From the NCBI GenBank assembly GCA_029891345.1, contig CM057009.1, positions 302,909,466 through 302,973,465 on the forward strand: 64,000 nt of DNA, written 5' to 3'. The stretch is from Dryococelus australis. Lineage: Eukaryota; Arthropoda; Insecta; Phasmatodea; Phasmatidae. Position 1 is the first letter of the stretch, and each line of letters starts with the position of its first letter. Of the stretch, positions 37,500 through 48,421 are shown piece after piece. The notes under the pieces are model-generated. The model made no database searches and was not told the DNA's origin. It worked only from the letters and a program-made list of their open reading frames with translations. Both the position numbers and the translations under genes were made by a program.

Positions 37500-39650
37500 A
37501 AGTCCTGATGGCAACGATGTGGCAATAATTCACCTCCTGTGATGTAGTCAGCTGTAGCTCATATACTGGAACCAATGTTTGGGTACATTCTGTCACATAG
37601 AATGCTACCATTGTAGTCCATGGTAGCATGCTCTGTTAAGGTGAGGCACTTGGTGTGGTAAATTTTGTAATAATTTACAAACTAAATCGTCCTGTCCCTT
37701 AGACCTGCACACTTAATCTGTTATCAAAATGTCGATTGTAAAAATTTGACTGATTTGTGTCCGAAATAAGTTCTTGTTGTGACACGAGTGTACACTTGCA
37801 CATGTGTTTTGATACTGGACGGATGTTGCCCCTGACAACTCGTGGTGTGTGGCAATCAGCGTACAACTTCACTGTCATGCCATCGGAGGTGCAGCTTTTC
37901 GTCCGTGAATGTCCTCAGCGAGTCGTCTCGCATTGTCCAGCTCGCGACATGGGCCCTTTGAGTCCCAGAATGTATTGGACTCGGGCACGGAGCACATGTA
38001 CTTCAAGCATAGTGTACTCTGTGTTCTATTACTAGTGCACCAGATGAGGTTACATCTCCCGAGTGCTGGCTCGGCCACATGATTTGGCGCACGGTCTGTC
38101 ATTTTGACAGCTGTTGTTGTCGGTGTGGTTGCTGACCCACCTCCTTTCATGCTCATACAAGGGAAGGGGGGTGGATACTGTTACAGTCTGGGGGGTGAGG
38201 GTTTCCATGCTTGCACGTTCCCTGGTGGTGGTCTATCACATCTCCCCCCTGTAGTTATTGCAAAAGTTACCCTTAATTTTTGCATGTGATGCGAACATGA
38301 ACAAAACACTAAAATGTCCATTTAAATGTGGACATAAATTATATTAGAATTTAAGTGATTTATGGGAATTCATTTTTTTGCATGTTATTGGAAGTAATTT
38401 GACATGAATGACAATTTTCTCGCTACTTAAAAGCAAAAAAATGCACACCGAAAATCTCAAAACGTGTAAAATAGGGCACAAATCACATTAAAAATGATGT
38501 GGTATGTGAGCACAGGAAACACGTACACTTGGACATTGTGAATTTAAGGTAATGAACTGATTATCTCGCCGCACTTGTTTTTCAGTAGTTGCTACTGCTA
38601 GATGACCCCAAATCTCGTGGGAAGTTGACTTATGCATTCTTGTTGTTCTTGTTGCCCCAGAAGTTGGGAGAACCATTTTTTGCAGGAACATGTATGCCAC
38701 CTTGTACGCCTGAAATACACCGGGGTAAACACCAGGAGTGCTCCATAATGGTGCAGTGCCCTAAAAATCCCAAAGGATAAAGAGAAGAACATTCGTGTAA
38801 ACTTGCAGAGATATTTACTTCACTTATTACGGTGAACACAGAGGCTATCATTTTTAAGTTAAGCAGACCCGGCCGTCTGGTCTACCAGAGACCTGCACTA
38901 TAAAACTGGCCTAAGCCATATATTATATTTCTGGTTATGCATTACGCATTAAGTCTCAATAAATGTGGGGAGGCAGTTGGCCCACCCCTCTGTACTATAT
39001 AGTGGAAATGTTCTGGTAATTGAATAAAGCATGTTAAACTAAATGGTTGCAGCAAAACTTGTATGCAGGCCTACAGAGGGCATTTGTATGGAGCGAAACT
39101 TCCAAGTTGTCGGCCGGACCGAGTGCTGAAATCAAATTGAATGAATGGCGGTGGCCTATGCTACATGCTATGTGATCCGGCATCAAACATTATGTGAAAA
39201 ATACTTGTGAAATTTCATCTGATAATAAAGATAGTACAAATTAAAATAAAATTATTACGCATATATTTGTGACATCCCCATGACTAGCCATGTGTTTATT
39301 TTGCTTGAAAATGTGACGTCATTGGGAATGTCACCACGCTTAAAAAATATTATTAAATATAAAGTGGCCTTTACAGGCAGTCCGCTGTGGATATAAAATG
39401 TTTGCTCTCTTACACATGTGATTTAATTAACCATGAGGACGTAATTAAAATAATAGTTTAAGTCTTTGAATTTCACTTCATGTGACGCCATGTGAAGTAC
39501 TTTGTATTTAACTTTCTTACAAGTTCAAGTGGTCTCCATCTGAGGGTTTGGATGATTCCACATGTGGGAAAGGGGTGTGGATAGCAATGTTCGATTACCC
39601 TATTTTGAATAGGTTTTTAAAACTGTGATTGATATGAATGAAACTGGCAC
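37500..39650 (-). other. Gypsy leader or additional unassigned DNA
   Basis: About 2.1 kb lies between the recognisable gag and the 5' LTR, long for a leader. I recognise no domain in it. An imperfect inverted repeat (GTGACATCCCCATGA at about 39270 and TCATTGGGAATGTCAC at about 39317-39332) lies near the LTR. A similar hairpin occurs in the palindrome arms at about 22972-23037. Confidence 0.4.
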
Positions 39651-40077
39651 TGTGATCACTTGAGTAAAATAATTCCTCACTAATTCGTCGCACTTGGGTC
39701 CACATTACACTTACAATTATGCTAGCAAGCTAGTCGATGTCACTTGGTGAATAGTTATGCTGGGCATCGTGTGGCAAGCTGCTCCGATGTTACTTTCACT
39801 TACCAGTGCGCGTAACAGTTGTGGCTTTGGGGTGGACACCGTATTTGATCGCATGGTAATTTAACCCGAAGAGTTAAATTTTGTGGTAAATAAAGTGAAA
39901 CTGTCAATTGAGTCACGTAGTACCTGTTGGCAGGACAATGCAAGTTGTGTTCCGCTACACCTATACTATGCACTCTTTGCCTGGTGTTCGGGTCGGCCCG
40001 GTGTCGGCTAGGTGGTGTAGATGACTGCAGAGGTTCAAGGGTTCACAAGAGCACTTGTGGATGAGTGGTTCACTTCA
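39651..40077 (-). repeat. Gypsy 5' LTR (427 bp)
   Basis: Begins TGTGATCACTT and ends GGTTCACTTCA on the window strand, so it has the TG...CA ends of an LTR. It matches 32409-32768 over most of its length. Confidence 0.85.
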
Positions 40078-40079
40078 TT

Positions 40080-41233
40080 ATAAAAATTTCTACAATATAA
40101 ATATTTCAGGTTTATTTGCAATATCTACAATACCATTTGACCAGTATCAATAAAAATTGTTATACTGGAAGTATTGTTTACAAGAAACCAATATTTTAAA
40201 ACATAGCCTCTTGAATGCCATTTTGTAATATAGCACCATGCGAAAAATAAAGTTTTGATGCCATAACACTTTAAAGGCTGTTCACCATAGAGCACTTTTG
40301 AAATCAATCTTTGAAAAATGGGCGAACTGAGTGACATGTGCCCAGTAAAGTTGATAACGATGGAGGGAAAGTAGTTCTATATCTTAAAGTCAATAAAAAA
40401 AGTGTTAGTTAACTATTTGTGATAACTTAAATTATTTCTTTCGCTTTCTGTTTTGCTAATGCATCTAAATGTAAAAATGAGCATATTCGTAAACTATATA
40501 TTTTCTAATAATTTTACAGTTTTACGTGTCCAATGCATGATTAAAGTGATAAGTCCCATGGCAATGATAATTTCACATAAAGTGGAAAACAACACAATGT
40601 GCATACAATTAGAGCTCAAGCAGGGCTTTCAAAAGTGCTCAGTTTAGCATGAAATCCCATAGTATTACTACAGCATGAAAGGTAAACTGACATGTTTTGT
40701 GGGTCAGATTATTATTTTGAAAATTATGGCCACAATCAGTATACACTACTATGATCTAATTCTGAAACCATGTAACCAATACTACTGAACTTTGTATGCT
40801 AACAGTACCTTTGCAATCGTCAAATAAGCTAACATAAAACACTTATTTGTCAGCCATTTCGGAGGATAGTGCAATACGAAAATTAAAACTTTGTATCTTA
40901 TCTTGGAAGGCAATTAACTTATACTCACCAAATTCATGCTCCAAGTTAAATTTTTGTATTCCATTAAAAATTTTATGACATAAGGAGGTAGTCACATATT
41001 TTAAATAAGAGTCGTATTAATATTTTAGATTAGTAAGACCTATGTGCCAAACAATTTAAACCGACTTTAATATGTATCAGAATCTCTAACAAACATAGAA
41101 TGTGCCAACACAGTAATGAAAATAACACCACATGAGAAACTGGAGATTTTATGTCATATTTCCGGGACCAACAAACACATTCACAATAAACTTTGAACAG
41201 AAGTATTCCAGTGGACCATGTAAACACTTTTTA

Positions 41234-41264
<31 letters not shown>

Positions 41265-41440
41265 TTCCCTTCAAAATGTTGCAATGAACAATTATTTAGA
41301 TACATCTATCATATATACCAAATAATTTGACAAATTTCTACTACAATTTTTATATTGATAGTATTTATAAGACACATCAGATATGCTCAAACAAAGCCTG
41401 TTTTCAGGACTGCCTGTACAATAGCAACAAATGAGAAACT
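40080..41440. other. AT-rich intergenic DNA with a poly-T tract
   Basis: No gene recognised. A T run of about 28 occurs at 41239-41266. The small frames are not supported. Confidence 0.5.
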
Positions 41441-41448
41441 AAATTATG

Positions 41449-42415
41449 GTAATTGTTTCATTTTGCATGTCTTCGGGGTTAAAGCATAGGGACAGTTCGA
41501 GGGTAGTACAGAGCATACAGGCAAAAAGTTCACTTTGATGTTTAGTTCCATATCGCGTATCCATTATTTGTAAAACGATTATTCCGTCTCGCATATCAAA
41601 TTCTGGTCGAGCCATCAAACATGGTGTGTTGCGGATGCCAAATGACCATGCTGAATGCACGTGAAGTCATCTACTCATCACCTGACGAAAACATGTTCTT
41701 TATTGAGCACAGGTACGTGGCACCATTCATAAAGTGTGCACACTGCAGCTAGGGTGGGGACAGGCTCTTCAACAACCGGGGACTGTTTTAGCGGTGCTGC
41801 AGGCGACTCAACGAAGTTTCAAAGTGCAACTTTAAAATTTCGGCATGGCAGGGCAGCTTCATGGGAGACTCCAACATGTCACCGGGAAAGATCGTGGAGC
41901 TGTGCTTGCTGTGGTGCTTGATAAAATACCCATGGCAGTAAACCATTTTCAATGAGCTGCAGTGCTCGGGCAAGACAGTAGTCAACTAGTCCAAGTTTTG
42001 ATGCAAAATCTGCATCGATTGTGTGCTGATGTACAGTAAGAGCATAGGTGGCCTAAGCAAGATGGTCGCTATTGACGAATCGATGTTGGGCAAGTTCAAG
42101 AACAGGAAGGTCCGCAAGGTGAATGGACAGTAGGTGTTTGGCAGCGTGCAGAGGGACGACCCAACCCAGTTCTTCCTCATTCCGGCAGAGAGGAGAAATA
42201 CAGCCATGATGGTGGTCATCATCTGGTGGTGGATCGAGACAGATACCATTGTGATCTCGGACTATTGGTGCACCTACTGCAAACTGGACATTCATAGACA
42301 CCACTAACTGTGCAACAACCACCACAAGGAGTTCGACTGCAGCACCAAGAGCGGCTCCATCAACTCGCACAACATCGAGAAGTTCGACGGGGAGGAAAGG
42401 CACGACTACTGATGC
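41449..42415 (+). mobile_element. Merlin-like DNA transposon copy 1 (decayed)
   Basis: A leader with motifs like TTCCATATCGCGTATCC (about 41455, 41546-41562 and 41582-41598) precedes a decayed ISXO2-like transposase. Readable pieces are 'GSFMGDSNMSPGKIVELCLLWCLIKYP' near 41850-41935, a first-Asp block 'MVAIDESMLGKFKNRK' near 42060-42107, 'FGSVQRDDPTQFFL' near 42138, and a second-Asp block 'IVISDYW' near 42250. Several stops and frame changes are present (for example the TAA after 'YPWQ' near 41940 and the TAG near 41989). The third acidic residue is not clear. It is more decayed than the copy at 62529-63740. Confidence 0.8.
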
Positions 42416-42584
42416 CGCCAGGGTTCTGAGCGCACTATAATCGCACCTGCTTCGAGGTTCGTGTTCAAATAGAATTTACCTTTGCATATTTTTTGAGGAG
42501 TAGTCGTAGTATTTGCAGTGTAGAGTCTTGAGTAGCTTTTTTGTCACATGCTTGCGAGTCTGATTGCCTTTGATCGTATCAGGC

Positions 42585-42900
42585 ATATTGCAGACAAAGT
42601 GTTTGAATCTCTATTATTATCTGGTGTAGTCCCTTTAAATAGTCTGGTTTTCTTCAGGGTATATACTTTGCCCATAAGCGCCCATATTAGAAGCATCCGA
42701 TGGTAACAGACAGTTACATCACCCTAAATTCTTGGGAGAAACTCCGATGTGAATTTTGTGTTGCACCATGGTTGTACTTGGTTGATTTCAGACAAAGTTT
42801 TTGAGACTGTTTTCCTTCCTTACATACCAGGTATAGTCCAGGCAAATGGTCTGGTTTCCAGGTATATGAGCATCTACCCTGCCCATAAGAAGAACCCTCT
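42585..42900. repeat. Degenerate tandem duplication, step about 197 bp
   Basis: The order CAGACAAAGT, GTAGTCC, GTCTGGTTT and GCCCATAAG is seen at about 42591-42678 and again at about 42791-42890. Confidence 0.65.
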
Positions 42901-43224
42901 TCTGATCCTCCTTTCTTTTCCAAAGAAGGCTCGATCCTCTGAAAAATATATTTGTAGATTTTTCTTGGCAATTACCAGTTTCGTGTTTGGAAACAAAATA
43001 TGAAACAATTAGAAAATTATAATTTTTCTAAGGCGAGTTCGATATTTCATTTTTCGTTTCAGTTTCAGAGAGAGCATCATTGTTTGTGCTAGTGTTCATT
43101 CGCGAATGCAAGATAGTGCGATTATTATTATTCGCTTTACACGGCTGTATGCGGCTCGAATGAATAAAAAACATGTTCGTGCCATTGCTGGTGGGAAATT
43201 ACTTCGAAATAGATCTGTTGTGGG

Positions 43225-43465
43225 ATTCCCTTTCATATTCGACCACATCCGAAAGACACTTTGCAGTTGCCAGTTGGATGGTACATCGAGAGAGCAAGTG
43301 GAACTACCTTCGTAGTCGACCAAATCCAAAAGACACTTTGAGGTTGCCAGTTGGATGGTAAGTTGAGATATATCTGTTGTAATATTCCCTTGCTGCATAA
43401 CTCCCTTTCAAATTCACAGCATACAAAACAAACTTTATAATTACTAGTTGGACAGTACATCAAAT
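43225..43465. repeat. Minisatellite, about 65-75 bp units (three copies)
   Basis: Units carry CCGAAAGACACTTTGCAG or CCAAAAGACACTTTGAGG, followed by TTGCCAGTTGGATGGTA, at about 43247-43290 and 43323-43363. A weaker third unit (TACTAGTTGGACAGTACATC) is at about 43441-43460. Confidence 0.7.
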
Positions 43466-43754
43466 GTGCAAAGCTGTGCTGTATTATTAAATTCTGACCA
43501 AATTAATAATTATTAAATTTTTATTTGACAAAGCCTGAAACCGCATTGTTTATGTATGTATGTGAAACAATGCGGTATCATTCAATTTTAAACAAATTTT
43601 TTCCTTACCATTACCACCAATAAGTACGAAATGCCAACAGTCGAAATTCTGCAAATTCGATAGCGGGTAAAACAACTTCACTAAGGATATCATGGGTACG
43701 ATATTTTTTATAAAAAGATAATGTTCGATTGCTTAAGTGCCGAAATGCGATCTT

Positions 43755-43985
43755 ATATTCCAGTTGTCGTTTGGATGGTACATCGACCCGGTACGAGACT
43801 CACTTTCGAATCCGACCACATTCTCTTCCATTTTGATTCATCAGAATCCAAAAGACACTGTTTGTATTTGAGGGTTCTATGCAGGAATCCCTTGATGCGG
43901 GACGTGCTTTTGAATTCGACTGCATCCTCTTCAATTTCAGCTCTAATGCATCCAGAAGACACTGTTTGTTGTGTTGATAGTTCAA
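43755..43985. repeat. Second block of the same minisatellite family, longer units
   Basis: GTTTGGATGGTACATCGA at 43770 and the phrase AGACACTGTTTGT at about 43853 and 43967 tie this block to 43225-43465. The step here is about 110-115 bp. Confidence 0.55.
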
Positions 43986-44149
43986 ATCACATGACCACTA
44001 TGTATCTTTAATTTCATCTTCAGTGATGTTTATTCAGGGAGAGCTAGCTCCCGACTGACACATTACCAACTCCAGTCACAATTGCATTTCTAATTCGCAT
44101 CACTTAGGCACCATTTTGGATTACATTATAGTGATGACCTCGACGATTT

Positions 44150-44444
44150 CGAGATCGGCCTATATAAGTGAGACATATCTGGAAAGACATCAGTTGGGAG
44201 ATTTGATCTCCATGAACAAATATCTCTCAAAAGGAAAAAAAAAAAAAGAAACGAAAGATGAATTGAACTTTATATATATATATGCAAAGCTACATACTAT
44301 TTATAAGGAAATTGATATAGATGTAGATAGATTTATATATATTTTTTCTTTCCTTTCTCTTTTATTCTCAGATATATATGTTGATAGAGAGCCCTCTCCA
44401 GATTGACATCTTTAAAGCATTCTCACTTATATAGGCCGATCTCG
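44150..44444. mobile_element. Short inverted-repeat element (MITE-like) or hairpin
   Basis: A perfect 24-bp inverted repeat (44150-44173 and 44421-44444), containing ATCGGCCTATATAAGTGAG, brackets about 247 bp of AT-rich DNA. Imperfect similarity continues outward for about 20 bp (CCTCGACGATTT against the complement of GGTCTTCGATAT). No target duplication was recognised, so the class is unknown. Confidence 0.6.
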
Positions 44445-44469
44445 AGGTCTTCGATATAGCAGTGACTTC

Positions 44470-45140
44470 ATCGCCGTTCAAAGTCCAGTGTTGCTAAACC
44501 ACGCGAAATAAAAGGGGTTCGACGAAATTCAGGGTGACCAACTCCAATCATATCGACCCTCCAAGTCATGGCTCTGCTTTGCCAAATATGAAACACAATG
44601 TGAACTCAGCGATCCCATGAGTCTTGGGACGTCAAGGGAGCCTGTGCGGGGGGGGGGGGGTTTCTCCTATTGGTTCGACTGAGTTTTCTTCCACCTTGGT
44701 TCGACAAAATAAAAAAACTGCATGCTGTGTGCGAATGCAATTTGGATTGTCGTCGAGGTGGATGCATGGTGGTACTCCCAAGGTAATCTATAATGTTTGT
44801 GTGAATCGCATAAGCAAAAAGTAATATTTTTCATTTGTTTAACCCAGTTGATTTTTTGGGTGCATGGCCCGAAATGAATACAAGCATTATATGAGATTTG
44901 ATAATTTTTCATTCTAGATTGTGTATGAGAGAATTGGCGAACTTGGATGTTCGTGCATAATTGATGCAAGAAGGCGACCGAAATTACGAGGTGCAAAGTT
45001 GTGTTTGAACTTCACAAATTGTGTTATCTTTTCACCTCTGTATACTCTTATAACAGAGCCAAGATCCTGTGTATCGCGAATTCGTCTCTGTAAAGCGTGC
45101 TTATTATATGGCCAGGAACCTGCCATCCAGAAATTTTGTT
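44470..45140. other. Anonymous DNA
   Basis: Contains a G run at 44648-44660. No gene recognised. Confidence 0.35.
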
Positions 45141-45149
45141 TTTTTAGAG

Positions 45150-47390
45150 GTTTACCTTAAAATCACAAACACAGAGTACTTTCCTATGTCTGATGCGACT
45201 AATACTGACAGTATTTGACTTGTCACTTAAACCATCGGGAATAGGTATTACTTAGGGCATACCCCCAACATCACAAATGTCCAGTACTTTGGTATATCTG
45301 ATGCGAATAAGACCGACCCTATCGAAGTCGTCACTTAAACCTTTGGGCGTGAGTATGATTTTATGAGTATACCTTAAAATATCGAACATGCAGTAATTTG
45401 CTATTTCTGATGCAAATAAGACTGATGCTAACAAACTCGCCACTGAAACCACTGGGTGTGGATATTATTAAAGGGCGTATCTCCACAATCACAAGTATGC
45501 AGTACTTTGTTTTGTTTGATGAGAATAAGACTGCTCCTACCACATTCGTCACTTAAAGTACTGGGTGTATGATTTTAGGGGTATAGGTATTAAAAACACA
45601 AACACATAATAATTTCCTATGTGTGATACAAATATGACCAATCCTATCAAACTCATTACTTAAACCATTGGGTATAAGAATGATTTTAGGGATATACCCA
45701 TAAATTCACTATGCACAGAATTTTGTAATGTCTGATGTAAATAAGACTGTTCCCATTCAACTTGTCACTTAAACCATTTCGTGTAAGGTTTTAGAGGTAA
45801 AACATAAAATCACAAACATGCAGTACTTTCCTGTGTCTGATGTGTTTAAAACCGATACTAGCACAATCGTCACTTAAACCATCAGGCGCGAGTGTGATTA
45901 TATGGGTATAACATGAAAATCATAAACACACAGTACTTTGTTATGTCTGCTTCGAATAAGACTAATGTTACAAAATTCATCACTTAAACTAATCGGGGTT
46001 GAGTAAGATTTTAGGAGTATCTATGAGAACCACAAATGTGCAGTACTTTCCTATGTCTGATGCGAATAAGACTGATCCTATTTAACTCGTCAATTAAATC
46101 AATGGGCATGTGTACGATTTTAGGAGTATACACCTAAACTCATATTTAAACCATGAGGGAGGGGGGGGGGGCATTGTGGCAGACCAGTTAGACTGCTTGC
46201 CTCCCACCAAGGCGAACCAGGTTCAATACTCGGCAAATACACCCCGGATTGTCGTAAGTGGGAATCATGCTGGATAATGTTGCAGGTCGGCGGGATTTCT
46301 CAGGGATCTGCTGTTTTCCCCACCCTTTCATTCCGATGCTCCATACGCACCTCACGTCACCCTTATCGGGTCTCAAGACCCCGATGTTAAAAGCAGTACA
46401 AATGTCGTCACTCACTCACTCTTAAACCATGGGGTATGAGTATGATTTTTAGGGTATACACCTAAAGTCACAAATGCACAATACTTCGTTATGTCTAATG
46501 CGAATAAGACTGATCCAATCAAACTGGTCACTTAAAATATCGGATGTATTATTATTACAGGGGTATTCCTTAAAATCACAAATGTACAGTACTTTCCTAT
46601 GTCTGATGCGAATAGGACTGATCCTATCAAACTCCTTTCTTAAACCATTGGGTTTAACCATAATTTTAGTGGTATATCTCCCAAAAATGTGTAGTTTTTT
46701 GGGTATGCCTGATGTGAATAAGACTGATTATATCAAACTCGTCCCTTAAACCATTAGGTGTGACTATCATTTTAGGTGTGTGCAAATTAAATCACAAATG
46801 CAGAGTACTTTGCCATCTGTAATGTAAATAAGGCTGATTATATCAACCTCATCACATAAACCATTGGGTCGAGTACACTTTTATGTGTATACCTTAAAAT
46901 TGCAAACCCTCAGTACTTTTGTATGTCTGATGCGAATAAAACCGATCCTATCAAATTCATCACTTAAACCATTGGGTGTGAGTATGCTTGTAAGATTATA
47001 ACCCTCAAAATAATAAACATAGAGTTGTTTATTACGTCTGATGAAAATAAGATTGATCCTATCAAACTTGTCACTTAAACCAATGGTATGAGTATGATTT
47101 TAGGGCTATACGGTAAAATCACAAACATACAATACTTTGTTATGTCTGATGCGAATAAGACTGATCCTCTCAAACTCATCACTTAAACCTCTGGGCGTGA
47201 GTATGATTTTAGGGATATACTTTAAAACCACAAATGTGCAGTACTTTCTTATATCTGATACGAATAAGACCAATCCTAGCAAACTCGTAACTTAAATCTT
47301 TGGGTGTGAGTATGATTTTATGGGTTTACCCCTAAAACCACTTATTTGCAGTACGTTGTTATGTCTGATGCAATTAAAACTGATCCTTTG
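45150..47390. repeat. Satellite array, period about 109 bp, about 18 units
   Basis: Every unit carries the phrases CAGTACTTT, TATGTCTGATGCGAATAAG, CTGATCCTATCAAACTCGTC, ACTTAAACCATTGGG and GAGTATGATTTTAGGGGTAT in that order. Anchors occur near 45174, 45283, 45391, 45500, 45610, 45720 and onward. Units differ at many positions, so the array is old. It is interrupted once, by the SINE at 46158-46421. The short frames over it are not genes. Confidence 0.95.
46158..46421 (+). mobile_element. tRNA-derived SINE inserted in the satellite
   Basis: The body starts with a G-rich stretch. GTGGCAGACCAGTTAGACTG follows (A-box-like), then GGTTCAATACTC about 45 bp downstream (B-box-like), the internal RNA polymerase III promoter layout. 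It ends in a CACTCACTCACTC tail. The 13-bp sequence TTAAACCATGRGG flanks it on both sides (46145-46157 and 46422-46434), which is a good target duplication with one mismatch. About 264 bp. Confidence 0.8.
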
Positions 47391-47394
47391 CAGC

Positions 47395-48420
47395 TGGACA
47401 CACTAAAGTAAACTTTTTATGCATTTTTTAAAGCTTTTTTTTATGGAAAATTAAATTTTTTGGATACATGATACCCGTAATTTGAGAGGTACAATTATTT
47501 AACACTTGATATACAATGCCATGTTTTTATGTTCGTGGTGAAAGCAATACAAAACTATTTCTGGTCGATTCGTTTGTTACGGTTTAGATCTCTTGCCAGC
47601 AATTCCGATTAATATACTAGTCCCAGTCAGGTCGAAAATGGCGACGATGATGCCGTGGAGGAACCAACGACAACAACGACGACGATCATCACTGTCCCAT
47701 CCGACAATGGTAGTATGTTGGACGTGGGGGATGCTATACCGCCAGGTAGTAGGAAGAGAAAGACGTAATTCTAAATCCTATATTTAATTTATATTGGTAA
47801 ATTATAAAATTGCACTTGTCGAGTTCACTTTTTCCACCATTTCCGATATCTTTTTTATTTACAGAAATCAGCACGATAGTGCCCATCTTCGTTTAAAAAC
47901 AATCGACGACTGGCTGACAATAACAAGTGTCTGTACGCATGAGGTTTGATGTGAAATATGTAAACTCCTTCGCCCGCAGTTGCAACACAGCAGCTGCATG
48001 GGTTCTGTTTCCAATAAGTTTTACAATGCGCCCATTAATATGTGATCACCCTTGAAGGATATTACTATCATGATGGCAATCGGTCCATATCTGGTCCAAC
48101 CCATGCTCTTGGTGGACGAAGGCAGATCATTTTTGATCATGCTAATGAGTGAAATCTGTAAATTTTCTCGATCTCGTCGAACAGGACTATGTATATGACA
48201 TTGTAAAAACTAGGAATCGTGAGAAAGGCATGAAAAATTTATACCAGTTCGTACCCCAACATCTTGTGTAATCGGCCGGCAGCATTCGTAATATGCTGTG
48301 AATTGTTTTTATGGAAAAATTTGACATATTTCCAAACACATCTCGACTGATAGTACTTAGGCCACTCGCTGATGGTGCTTTTTCAAGATATGAATGCGAT
48401 CGCCAAATGCTTGATATATG
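47395..48420. other. Anonymous DNA between the satellite and the long repeat
   Basis: A short plus-strand frame around 47638-47767 reads GDDDAVEEPTTTTTTIITVP and ends in SRKRKT before a stop. It is acidic with a Thr run and a basic tail and could be an exon remnant, but there is no homology I recognise. Confidence 0.3.
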
Positions 48421-48421
48421 G

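Larger units (their letters stand above)
32409..40077 (-). mobile_element. Gypsy LTR retrotransposon fossil with both LTRs
   Basis: The element reads right to left. The 5' LTR is at 39651-40077 and a leader lies at about 37500-39650. Gag is at 36739-37002 (a retrotransposon gag-type helical segment). A CCHC knuckle (CRYCEGQFHWPSEC) is near 36390-36435. The protease region is at about 36089-36185 (ASHNF and its surroundings). Reverse transcriptase is at about 35150-35830 ('FLDDIIIW' near 35220-35245). RNase H is at about 34540-35000, and the integrase is at about 33550-34540 ('LMGPCPS', 'AVYHPRANP'). A hydrophilic tail follows at about 32780-33400, then the 3' LTR at 32409-32768. No clear 5-bp target duplication was found. 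The LTRs are visibly diverged, so it is old. It is broken in many places. Confidence 0.88.

Noticed and set aside
45150-47390. Short frames across the 109-bp satellite
   Set aside because: They are repeated by-products of the satellite unit and differ in phase from unit to unit.
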